Shown here: piece by piece, positions 34,996-42,451 of the stretch | Layout of the letters: each line of letters starts with the position of its first letter | Numbering within the stretch: the stretch's first letter is position 1 | Assembly (NCBI GenBank): GCA_964494475.1 | Contig: CAZBRS010000044.1 | Location: forward strand, 1 to 48,593 | Direction of reading: 5' to 3' | Origin: CAZBRS01 sp964494475 | GTDB lineage: Bacteria > Myxococcota_A > UBA9042 > CAZBRS01 | DNA: 48,593 bases | Notes under the pieces: model-generated | What the model was told of the DNA's origin: nothing | What the model saw: only the letters and a program-made list of their open reading frames with translations | Database searches by the model: none | Translations under genes and position numbers: made by a program

Positions 34996-35397
34996 ATGAG
35001 GTCGCTCGCGCGTGCCGTCCTGGTCGTCTGCGGCACGCTCTGCCTGGTGCTCGGGCTGGTCGGCGTCTTCGTGCCGGGGTTGCCCACGACCCCCTTCCTG
35101 CTGCTGGCGGCCGTGTGCTACGCGCGGGGCTCCGAGCGCCTGTACCGGGCGCTGCTCGAGCACCGCTTTCTCGGGACGTACATCGCGCGGTTCCGCGACG
35201 GGCACGGCATGTCGCGCGGCCACAAGGCCGTCGCCATCACACTCCTGTGGCTCACCATGGGCACCACGGTCGTGGTCGTGTTCCAACACCACCTCGTGCG
35301 GGCCGTGCTCCTGCTGGTTGCGGTCGGCGTCACGATCTTCCTGTTGCGCCTGAAGACGTTCCGCCCGACCCCGCCCTCACTGCGGGAGCACGAGTAG
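34996..35397 (+). CDS. DUF454 (YbaN-like) inner-membrane protein
   Basis: Protein of 133 residues with the DUF454 pattern: a first membrane helix, then LGLVGVFVPGLPTTPFLLLAAVCYARGS, a cytoplasmic stretch (LLEHRFLGTYIARFRDGHGMSRGHK) and two further membrane helices. The same order and length occur in Escherichia coli YbaN. Function is unknown in all members. The ATG at 34996 matches the family N-terminus and lies downstream of the promoter. Its 3' end overlaps the 3' end of the convergent glycosidase gene by 21 bases. Confidence 0.85.
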   Translation: MRSLARAVLVVCGTLCLVLGLVGVFVPGLPTTPFLLLAAVCYARGSERLYRALLEHRFLGTYIARFRDGHGMSRGHKAVAITLLWLTMGTTVVVVFQHHLVRAVLLLVAVGVTIFLLRLKTFRPTPPSLREHE

Positions 35398-36888
35398 CCC
35401 GTCCGCCACCTTGCGCTCGCCCCAGTGGTCGGCGGCCTGGTTGTCGGAGGGGTGGTTCACGACGCCGTTGATGGACTGGCCCGCGATCCACAGCGTGGTG
35501 GAGCCGCCGCCGTCGAGGTTGGCCGCGTCGTCGGCGCCCAGCCAGATCAGGTACTGGGCGAGCTCGTCGAAGGTCATGCCTTGGCCCGCGTCGGTGCGGC
35601 CGTCGACCGTGACCAGCAGCAGCGTGCCGTCGGCCTGCACGCCCACGGCCGTGCGGGGGTTCCGGCCCGCGATGCTGGTGGCCGCGGGCCAGACGTCGAC
35701 CGCACCGTCGGTTACCAGGTTCGGGTAGCCGCCCAGGGCGTTCGGCATCTCGGGCCAGTCGTGGTTGGCGGGCCAGGGCGCGATCGTGGCCACCTCGCTC
35801 GGCGAGAGGCCCAGGGTGGGCTGGGCCTGGGTGCTGCCCAGCAGGTGGTTGTAGCTCTTCACCACGCCATCGATCTTCACGAGATCGAGCGAGTCGCAGG
35901 TGGCGGTGTCGAAGAAGCCTCCGTTCAAGGCCGCGAGGGCCCCGAAGCCCTGGCCATTGGCGCTGGTCGCCTGGCACGCGCCGCCGCCCCACCAGGGCTT
36001 GACCCGCACGGCGGGGTCCGCCGTCTCGACCTCGAGCACGTTCACGGTCTGGCGCCCGCCGAACAGGTCGGCGTAGACCTTCTTGCGCCACAACAGGCCC
36101 GGGGCCACGACGCGCTCCTGCCACTGGTCGAGCACGGTGAACTCCACGGCCAGCGTGTGGCGGCCGGGCCAGGTGTCGCCGCTCGCGCTGTACGCGTCGA
36201 CCACCACGAAGACCTCGCCGGGCCCCACGCCCTCGTGCACCAAGCGCGAGTTCGCGCGCGCGACGCAGTGCAGCGCCCGGCCGTCGGCGTCGACGGCCAG
36301 GTCGGTGAGCACGTGCACGTCGACGTCGACGCCGGGGTCCTCGAGGACCTCGACCGTCAGCGTGCCCGCGGCGGCCAAGTCGAGGCGGTACACGCGCTCG
36401 GGGCCGGCCTCGCCCACGCCCGGCGCGCAGGCGTAGGTCTGGATCGCGAAGGAGGTCGCCAGGCTGGTGTCGTCGACGGCGACGAAGGGGAAGTCGTCGA
36501 CCGGGAGGGGATCGTCGACCGTGCCCGCCGGGGGCGTGACCTGCTCGAGCGTACCGTCGACGGCCTCGGCCGCGTCCCCCGTGCCGGAGTCTGCCGCGGC
36601 CTCGGGCGCTGCGTCGTCGACGTCGACCGCGTCGATCTCTTCGGTGGCCTCCGACTCCGCCAAGGCCTCCGACTCCGCCAAGGATTCCGACTCCGCCTGG
36701 GCTACGTCGACCACGGGCTCTGGCGAACCTTCGCTGGGCTCCGGGCCGGGCTCGTTTTCGGGTTCGCCTGCGGCCAGGTCGCGGTGCGTCAAGGTGTCGA
36801 CAGCGTCGGGTCGAGCGGGGTCGTCCGCGCCTGCGGAGCACGCCAGCACGAAGAGGATCAACGGGAAGGTCGAGGAGGCGCGCCTCAT
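35377..36888 (-). CDS. Phosphodiester glycosidase family lipoprotein
   Basis: Protein of 503 residues. Signal with the lipobox FVLAC; then a very acidic linker of Glu/Ser/Ala repeats (ESESLAESEALAESEATEE) of about 100 residues; then a pre-peptidase-like beta domain (YRLDLAAAGTLTVEVLEDPG, about 150-245). The C-terminal 250 residues are a phosphodiester glycosidase domain, related to the uncovering enzyme NAGPA: ALNGGFFDT, NPRTAVGVQADGTLLLVTVDGR and AANLDGGGSTTLW. The family removes GlcNAc from phosphodiester-linked polymers, so cell-wall or exopolysaccharide trimming at the surface is likely. The ATG at 36888 is preceded by no strong ribosome site. The last 21 bases overlap the convergent DUF454 gene. 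Confidence 0.88.
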   Translation of the reverse strand: MRRASSTFPLILFVLACSAGADDPARPDAVDTLTHRDLAAGEPENEPGPEPSEGSPEPVVDVAQAESESLAESEALAESEATEEIDAVDVDDAAPEAAADSGTGDAAEAVDGTLEQVTPPAGTVDDPLPVDDFPFVAVDDTSLATSFAIQTYACAPGVGEAGPERVYRLDLAAAGTLTVEVLEDPGVDVDVHVLTDLAVDADGRALHCVARANSRLVHEGVGPGEVFVVVDAYSASGDTWPGRHTLAVEFTVLDQWQERVVAPGLLWRKKVYADLFGGRQTVNVLEVETADPAVRVKPWWGGGACQATSANGQGFGALAALNGGFFDTATCDSLDLVKIDGVVKSYNHLLGSTQAQPTLGLSPSEVATIAPWPANHDWPEMPNALGGYPNLVTDGAVDVWPAATSIAGRNPRTAVGVQADGTLLLVTVDGRTDAGQGMTFDELAQYLIWLGADDAANLDGGGSTTLWIAGQSINGVVNHPSDNQAADHWGERKVADGLLVLPQ

Positions 36889-36954
36889 GGCCGGACGTGC
36901 GGGCCAGGAGCCTGTAATGCCGTGGACCAGGATGGCATGGAGACTGGCCGAAAC

Positions 36955-38873
36955 CTACAGGCCGCCGAGCAGGCCGCCCAGCAGGTCGGGCACCGAGTTG
37001 AGATCGGCGCAGTAGGTGCCGGAGCCCGGGCTGACCATGCCGCCCAGGATGNNNNNNNNNNNNNNNNNNNNNNNNNNNNNNNNNNNNNNNNNNNNNNNNN
37101 NNNNNNNNNNNNNNNNNNNNNNNNNNNNNNNNNNNNNNNNNNNNNNNNNNNGTTGAGATCGGCGCAGTAGGTGCCGGAGCCCGGGCTGACCATGCCGCCC
37201 AGGATGCCCGCGAGCATGCCGAGCGACTTGTCCGAGATCTCCTTGGCCGTGACGCACGCCTGGCCGCCCAGGCAGGCGGGCGGGCACGAGCAGTAGCTGG
37301 CCATGTCGCCCAGCATGTCGGTGGGGATGCCGCCGCCGCCGCCGCCCATGCCGCCCATCAGGGCGCCCAGGTCGAGCCCCGCGATGGCCATGAGGCCGGC
37401 GCAGGTGGCCCCTGCCGGGCAGAAGGCCGCGGTGTTGTCGCACTTGCCGGTGGTGTCGTAGCAACAGCCCGTGCCCGCGTCGCACTTCAAGCTGAGGCCC
37501 TCGGCCGCGGCGCAGTCGCCGTCGGTCGTGCAGCCCGTGCACTCGGCCGCGGGGATGGTGCCGCTGCCCGCGCAGGCCGCGCCGTCGGCGGCCACGCACG
37601 TGTGGTCGGCGGGGCTGCAGGTGCAGCCGGTCGTCGTGCAGTCGGCGTCGGAGATGCACTCGACGCACACCACCTGGCCCTCGACGTTGAGGCAGGCCGG
37701 GTAGGGCGCCACGCAGGCGCACGACTGCTCGGCGCCGCAGGTGCCGTTGGCCTGGCAGTAGGGCTTGCCCGCGCTGCCGGTGCAGTGCGTGTCGTTGGTG
37801 CACTCGCAGCAACCGCTCGCCGAGCTGCAGGGCACGGGCGTGGCGGCGGGGCACGAAGCGGCCGCAGCGCACGTTCCGGCCTGGCAGTCGGGCTTGTCGA
37901 CCGGGCAGTTGGCGTCGGTCAGGCACTGCACGCAGTCGCCCGCCGGGTTGCAGAAGGGCTTGGCCTGGTTGTCGGAGCAGTCGCAGCCGGCCGCGCAGTC
38001 GTCGCCGAAGCAGCAGGCGCCGCCCATGGGCTTGCAGACCTGCACGCCCTCGGTGCCTTCACCGGCCGCGAGCGCGCCGCACGTCGAGTTGCCGGGGCAC
38101 CCTGCGCCGCACTCGGGCACACAGCGCTCCACCTCGGCCGAGAACGCGAAGCAGCGGAATCCGAGGCCGCAGTCGTCGTCCTTCTCGCAGGACCCGCACT
38201 CGCCCGCCGCGGCCTTGCACGCTCCGGCGGCCTGATCGCACGTCTGGCCGGCGGGGCAGCCCTCGGTCAGGCACTGGGGGCACTTGGTGTAGAGGCCGGG
38301 CACGCAGTCCTTGCCCTCGCTCGTGACCTGGAAGCACAGGTAGCCGCTGGGGCAGTCGTCGTTGCTCGCGCACTCGGACGTGCAGAAAGAGCCCTCGGCC
38401 AACTGCGTGCAGCGCCCTTCGCCGCAGTCGGCGTCGGTGGTGCACACCTGGCACAGCGTTCCCGTGCCGACCGGCGGGGTCTCTTCGTCCTTGCCCGCCA
38501 CGTCGCCGGCGGGAGTATCGCCGCCCACCGTGTCGTCGACGGGCACGGGCGCCTCCTTGGCGATGCAGGCGCCCTGCACGCACTCCATCTCGACGCCCGC
38601 GGCCTCGGCCTTGGCGGCGCAGTCGGCGTCGCCGGCGCAGTCGACCGCCGTGCACTCCTTGGCGCCGTCGTGGTTGGTGTCGATGCAGGTCTGGGCGGCT
38701 TCGCAGCCGCCAGCACCCTCGCAGGCCTTGACCACGCACGAGCCCTTGGCGCACACCTTCCCCGTGGCGCAGTCGGTGTCGATGGCGCAGGGTGTCTCGC
38801 CGTCGTCGCTGCCACACGCGACGAGCCAGAGGGCCGAAGCCAGCACTACGAGCAGCAAGCGAATCGAGCTCAT
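36955..38873 (-). CDS. Cys-rich lipoprotein (split by a false assembly gap)
   Basis: Lipoprotein with the lipobox LVAC after the ATG at 38873, which has a GGGGGAGG site. It contains many CxxDxDCxxGxxC repeats (for example CTTDADCGEGRC, CASNDDCPSGYLC), a Gly-rich segment (GGMGGGGGG) and late cysteines. At the 3' end 100 N interrupt the gene, and the 55 bases on each side of the gap (36997-37051 and 37152-37206) are identical. Removing the N run plus one copy (155 bases) leaves an intact frame of 587 residues ending in SVPDLLGGLLGGL. The gene is therefore whole in the organism. No domain beyond the Cys repeats is recognised; a surface role is inferred. Confidence 0.85.
36997..37206. other. Scaffold join with 55-base identical ends and 100 N
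   Basis: The 55 bases before the N run are identical to the 55 bases after it, and both copies abut the gap exactly. This is what two contigs sharing a k-mer-length overlap look like when a scaffolder inserts a default gap instead of merging them. It is not a biological repeat. Confidence 0.92.
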
Positions 38874-38905
38874 GGTACCTCCCCCATCAAAGAACGGTCG
38901 GCGGG

Positions 38906-38911
38906 AGTATA
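38906..38911 (-). promoter_or_regulatory. -10 box of the Cys-rich lipoprotein gene
   Basis: TATACT on the minus strand, 32 bases before the ATG at 38873. No good -35 box is seen, but a short palindrome ACCA-AG-TGGT (38919-38928) lies just upstream where an activator could bind. Confidence 0.4.
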
Positions 38912-38961
38912 GCGGAAAACCACTTGGTGGGTAGGGGGAACCGCAGGAGGGGGAGAGCGGG

Positions 38962-39846
38962 TCAGGTCGCGGCCACCTCTCGAGCGTGGAGCCAGCGCAC
39001 GTAGCGGCGAAGCACGCCCTGCTGGAGGCCCTCGTCGAGCCGATCGATGCCGATCACCAGCGACGACGCGGCCTCGTTCTCTTCGCGCTCGACCGATTGC
39101 ACCCGACCGTGGCACGTGACGGGCGTCGGCCCCGAGCGGGACGGCAGGTCGAACGAGACCGCCAGCACCAGCGAATCGTCGGTGGGCACCATGCGGGTCG
39201 AGAAGCGCAGGCGCGTGGTCGAGAGCCACGTGAGGCGTCCCTGGATGGACGTGCCCTCGAAGGTCAGGTGGGCCTTCAGGTTGGCCTGTCCGCCCACGCA
39301 GCTCGTGTCAATCTCCTGCGTCACGGGGCCGTCGCCGGAGTAGCGCCTCCAGTCGGGGCGGAGGCCGCCGAAGAGCTCGGGGCCCACGGGGTTCTCGAAG
39401 CGTGGGCCGCACTCGGTCGAGTCGTCGAGGACCTCGGGGACGAAGCGGAACACCGACATGACCCGCCCGGTGCTCGCGACCGCGCCCTGCTCGATGCCGA
39501 AGGCGCGAATGCGGAGCACCTCGCGCAGCGCCGCCGCCAGGCGCTCCTTGTCGACGGGCCCCACGGCCTTCTCCCACCGCACGCCGAGCCCGGACGGTGC
39601 GTCGGGCTGTTTGCGGACGACCTTGCCGAACAGGAAGACGGTGCCGAGATCGTCGACGCGGTCCTTGAGCACCACCGCCACGGTGGCGCCCAGCGGGATG
39701 TCGGGGCCCCGGTCCGTCTCGAGGAAGATACCGCCCACGCTCAGGTTCGACGAGCGCGCGTCGAGGCGCTCGCCGTCGACGTAGCAGAAGATCTCCTCGA
39801 TGAAGTCGCGGCGCGGGAACTGCCGGGATTCGTTCGGTTCGGGCAT
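38962..39846 (-). CDS. PilZ-domain protein
   Basis: Cytoplasmic protein of 294 residues. The ATG at 39846 follows GAGGGGAGG. Residues about 8-115 form a PilZ domain with the c-di-GMP-binding RxxxR motif (R8QFPR12) and NLSVGG (34-39), where the usual (D/N)xSxxG is satisfied with Asn. A second PilZ-like half (about 195-285) contains KAHLTFEGTSIQGRLTWLS and a beta-rich segment. It may sense c-di-GMP and control motility or surface structures. It is the only gene of its transcript. It does not lie with pilQ, so a link to pili is only suggested by the shared name. Confidence 0.82.
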   Translation of the reverse strand: MPEPNESRQFPRRDFIEEIFCYVDGERLDARSSNLSVGGIFLETDRGPDIPLGATVAVVLKDRVDDLGTVFLFGKVVRKQPDAPSGLGVRWEKAVGPVDKERLAAALREVLRIRAFGIEQGAVASTGRVMSVFRFVPEVLDDSTECGPRFENPVGPELFGGLRPDWRRYSGDGPVTQEIDTSCVGGQANLKAHLTFEGTSIQGRLTWLSTTRLRFSTRMVPTDDSLVLAVSFDLPSRSGPTPVTCHGRVQSVEREENEAASSLVIGIDRLDEGLQQGVLRRYVRWLHAREVAAT

Positions 39847-39894
39847 TCGCCTCCCCTCGTCGCGCAGGGTCGCGCGTGGCCTCAGAGTAGGCCG

Positions 39895-39923
39895 ACGATA
39901 CCGCAACCCCCGGATCCTGACAA
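39895..39923 (-). promoter_or_regulatory. Promoter of the PilZ-domain gene
   Basis: Read on the minus strand: TTGTCA (39923-39918), 17 bases, TATCGT (39900-39895). It is divergent from the atp promoter, about 60 bases away. The 173-base intergenic region holds these two promoters only. Confidence 0.6.
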
Positions 39924-39981
39924 CCCAATCCCTCGTCGAGACGCGGGGTTCGAAAAACCGCTCCGATTCATGACGCGCTGA

Positions 39982-40010
39982 TTGACACGTCATGCCGCAT
40001 CGTGTTAGAT
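39982..40010 (+). promoter_or_regulatory. Promoter of the atpZIBE operon, probable leaderless start
   Basis: A perfect TTGACA (39982-39987), exactly 17 bases, TTAGAT (40005-40010): the best promoter in the window. The -10 box ends 9 bases before the ATG at 40020, so the transcript starts only about 2-3 bases before the start codon. No ribosome site is present. Confidence 0.75.
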
Positions 40011-40019
40011 CGCCACGGC

Positions 40020-40289
40020 ATGAGCGAACCCAGCAACGAGCACGATCGCCGGCTCGTGGCTAGGGGTGTCGCGCTGTATGGCACGATCGGCCTCGAGATG
40101 GTGCTCGCGACCCTCGTGGGCTACTGGATCGGCGCCAAGGTCGACGCGTGGCTCGGCAGCGAGCCGTGGGCGACCTCGTTCTTTCTCATCGTCGGGGTTG
40201 CCGCCGGGATCAAGCGGCTCGTGTCGGTAGTGCGTCGCGCCCTGCGCGAGGACGGAGACGACGATGTTCAAGCGGGCCCAGGTATTTGA
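40020..40289 (+). CDS. atpZ: AtpZ/AtpI-type ATP synthase accessory protein
   Basis: Protein of 89 residues with two membrane helices and the family pattern (LVGYWIGAKVDAWLG, then a second helix with VGVAAGIKRL). Members precede F0 genes and assist ion supply or assembly of the a/c-ring part of ATP synthase. The ATG at 40020 is chosen over a GTG at 40002 because the latter lies inside the -10 region. It overlaps the next gene by 26 bases in another frame, which is unusually long. Confidence 0.85.
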   Translation: MSEPSNEHDRRLVARGVALYGTIGLEMVLATLVGYWIGAKVDAWLGSEPWATSFFLIVGVAAGIKRLVSVVRRALREDGDDDVQAGPGI

Positions 40290-40647
40290 CATCGTCGTGA
40301 TACTCAACACGCTCATCGTGGCCGTCGGGGGCGTGGCGGGGTACATCTGGGCCGATGCCGACTTCATCCGGGGCTTCCTGGCCGGAGGGGCGCTGGGGTG
40401 GATCAACAACGTCGTCTTCCGCATGTCGCTACGCATGGTCGCGGGTCGATCATGGCTGTGGAAGATCGGGGTCGTGTTCTTCACCTTCCTCTTCGGCTTC
40501 AAGCTGATCCTGAACTTCTGGGCGATCTACTACCTGATCGTGGTGATGGAGCTCGGAAGGCTGGCACTCCTCGCAGGGCTCGTGCCCGGAATCTTCTCGG
40601 TGTTCGTCGGAAGCCTGATCTACAGCCGGAGGTTGTCGGCTTCATGA
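40264..40647 (+). CDS. atpI: ATP synthase subunit I
   Basis: Protein of 127 residues with four membrane helices (for example IVVILNTLIVAVGGVAGYI and FFTFLFGFKLILNFWAIYYLIV), matching the ATP synthase I-chain family, which guides assembly of the c-ring. The ATG at 40264 has GGAG upstream within atpZ. Its stop overlaps the start of atpB as ATGA, so translation continues into the a subunit. Confidence 0.83.
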   Translation: MFKRAQVFDIVVILNTLIVAVGGVAGYIWADADFIRGFLAGGALGWINNVVFRMSLRMVAGRSWLWKIGVVFFTFLFGFKLILNFWAIYYLIVVMELGRLALLAGLVPGIFSVFVGSLIYSRRLSAS

Positions 40648-41516
40648 AGAGGGTGCTTCCGTTCCTCCTGGTGCTCGTGTTCGCGGCGTCCTCGCCCGCG
40701 CTGGCCGACTCCCACGCGGCGCAGGGGGCTCACCCGGACGAGGATCACTGGTCCATCCTCACCCACGTGCTGCCGGCCACGCTCGCGCAGAACGTCAAGC
40801 ACCTGCTGGGCCCCACCACGTTCATGGAGCACCAGCCGGTCTCGAAGCTGGCTCACGTGGTGATGGCCGCCCTGGTCATGGTCCTGCTCCTCCTCGGAGG
40901 CCTGGTGGTGCGCGCCCGGCTTTCTGGAAAGAACGCCGAGAACTACGTGGTCCCCACCGGCCGCTTCGATCTGGTGGTCTTCTTCGAGGCCGTGGTCGAC
41001 GCCGCGTACGGCATGATGGTCGACATGATGGGCGAGAAGCACGCCCGGCGGTACTTCCCCCTCGTCGGCGGGCTGGCGTTCTTCATCCTGCTCTCGAACC
41101 TGCTCGGCTCCATTCCCGGCTTCCTGCCCCCCACCGACAACTGGAACACCACGCTGGCGCTGGGGCTCGTGGTCTTCCTGGCGTACAACTACTACGGCGT
41201 GCGCGAGCACGGCCTGGGGTACCTGAAGCACTTCTTCGGGCCCATCCAGGTCTGGTATGCGCTGCCGCTGATGATCTTCATGTTCTTCATCGAGGTCGTG
41301 GGGCACGTGGTGCGGCCGATGTCGCTCTCCATCCGACTGATGGGCAACATCTTCGGCGATCACACCGTGCTGGCCATCTTCCTGGCCTTCCACATCATCT
41401 TCTTGCCGATCCCGTTGCAGATCCTGGGTTTGCTCGTCGCGGTCGTCCAGACGTTCGTGTTCTGCCTGCTGTCCACGGCGTACATCGCCATGGCGGTGGC
41501 AGAGGAGGAGCATTGA
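40644..41516 (+). CDS. atpB: ATP synthase F0 subunit a
   Basis: Protein of 290 residues. It begins with a cleavable-looking signal (VLPFLLVLVFAASSPALA), followed by a periplasmic segment of about 50 residues and five or six membrane helices. The essential arginine lies in SLSIRLMGNIFGDH, and the last helices (QILGLLVAVVQTFVFCLLS) match the family. It forms the two ion half-channels beside the c-ring. GGAGG 12 bases upstream and the ATGA overlap with atpI decide the start. The F1 genes are not in the window; in many deltaproteobacteria the F0 block is separate from them. Confidence 0.95.
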   Translation: MKRVLPFLLVLVFAASSPALADSHAAQGAHPDEDHWSILTHVLPATLAQNVKHLLGPTTFMEHQPVSKLAHVVMAALVMVLLLLGGLVVRARLSGKNAENYVVPTGRFDLVVFFEAVVDAAYGMMVDMMGEKHARRYFPLVGGLAFFILLSNLLGSIPGFLPPTDNWNTTLALGLVVFLAYNYYGVREHGLGYLKHFFGPIQVWYALPLMIFMFFIEVVGHVVRPMSLSIRLMGNIFGDHTVLAIFLAFHIIFLPIPLQILGLLVAVVQTFVFCLLSTAYIAMAVAEEEH

Positions 41517-41557
41517 GGTCGGGTTTCTCTCGCAACTATCTTTCAGGAGGTGCGGTG

Positions 41558-41902
41558 ATGCGGAAGCTGAAGTTCCTGGGGCTGGTCGCGCTGTCGTTCG
41601 TCACGCTGCTCGCGGTGAGCACGCCGTTGTTCGCCGAAGCGGCCGCAGCCGCGGCGCCGATCGGCGGTGACCAGGGCTACAAGGGCCTGATCGCCATCGC
41701 CATGGGCCTGGCCATCGGCCTGGCGGCGTTCGGTGGCTCCCTCGGCCAGGCGCGCGCGGCCGCGGCGGCGCTCGAGGGCATCGCCCGCAACCCCGGCACC
41801 TACAACAAGATCTTCGTGCCGATGATCCTCGCGCTGGCCTTCATCGAGTCGCTGGTGCTCTACGCGCTCGTGATCGCCTTCACCTTGAACGGCAAGCTCT
41901 AG
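41558..41902 (+). CDS. atpE: ATP synthase F0 subunit c
   Basis: Protein of 114 residues, longer than the usual 75-90 because of an N-terminal signal-like extension (KFLGLVALSFVTLLAVSTPLFA). The mature hairpin has GLAAFGGSLGQARAAAAALEG, the polar loop ARNPGTYNK and the ion-binding helix ALAFIESLVLYALVIAF. Gln64, Glu97 and Ser98 keep the 33-residue spacing of the sodium-type ligands Gln32, Glu65 and Ser66 of Ilyobacter, although Thr67 is replaced by Leu. AGGAGG 7 bases before the ATG fixes the start. It is the last gene of the operon; there is no F0 subunit b here. Confidence 0.94.
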   Translation: MRKLKFLGLVALSFVTLLAVSTPLFAEAAAAAAPIGGDQGYKGLIAIAMGLAIGLAAFGGSLGQARAAAAALEGIARNPGTYNKIFVPMILALAFIESLVLYALVIAFTLNGKL

Positions 41903-41981
41903 CGTCTCCCCGCTCGATCCGCTGGTCCCTTCCCGCCGGTTGCGGTAGGATGGGGCCGGTCCATCCCGCGGAGCCGCCATC

Positions 41982-42437
41982 GTGAACGCATTGCCCTGGG
42001 TCGACGCGGTCCTCGCGGCGCTGGGCGAGGGTTTCTCCCACGGGTCCGATCCCGAGGGCAGCCGGGGGACGAGCGTCCGCCCGTCCGACGAGCTCGAGGC
42101 CGGCTGGGTCATCCTGGCCCCTCACGGGGAGCCCATGGTCGCCGTCCGGTTGGCGATGGAGCTCGCCGAGACCCGCTTCCAGGCCGATCCCGCGGTCGAA
42201 GACGCCATGTTCGAGGCCGTCCGCGACCTCGAGGGGCTCGAGCTCGTCGAGCGCGGCTTCCACGAGGCCGGCCAGGCCTTCATCTCGTTCAGCGAACGCG
42301 CCGACGGGCCCATCGAGGCCCGCGTCGCCGAGGTCGTGTACGAGAAGCGCGTCGACGATGCCGACGCCGCGGCCTCCGAAGTGCGCTGGCTGTTCACCCA
42401 CCTCGGCTTCGCCTTCCCGTTCGACGACGAAACGTAG
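41982..42437 (+). CDS. Unrecognised small acidic protein
   Basis: Protein of 151 residues, soluble, very acidic, without cysteine. The pattern GWVILAPHGEPMVAVRLAMEL and the following alternating strand-helix segments suggest a small alpha/beta domain. I recognise no family. The GTG at 41982 is preceded by GGAG. It lies 79 bases after atpE and 14 bases before glpD, so it probably shares the glpD transcript. A role in glycerol-3-phosphate metabolism would be guesswork. Confidence 0.65.
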   Translation: MNALPWVDAVLAALGEGFSHGSDPEGSRGTSVRPSDELEAGWVILAPHGEPMVAVRLAMELAETRFQADPAVEDAMFEAVRDLEGLELVERGFHEAGQAFISFSERADGPIEARVAEVVYEKRVDDADAAASEVRWLFTHLGFAFPFDDET

Positions 42438-42451
42438 CCAGCGAGGGATCC

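Noticed and set aside
36997..37206. A 55-base direct repeat that could be an attachment site or target duplication
   Set aside because: Both copies abut the N run exactly and merging them restores the reading frame, so it is a scaffolding artefact.
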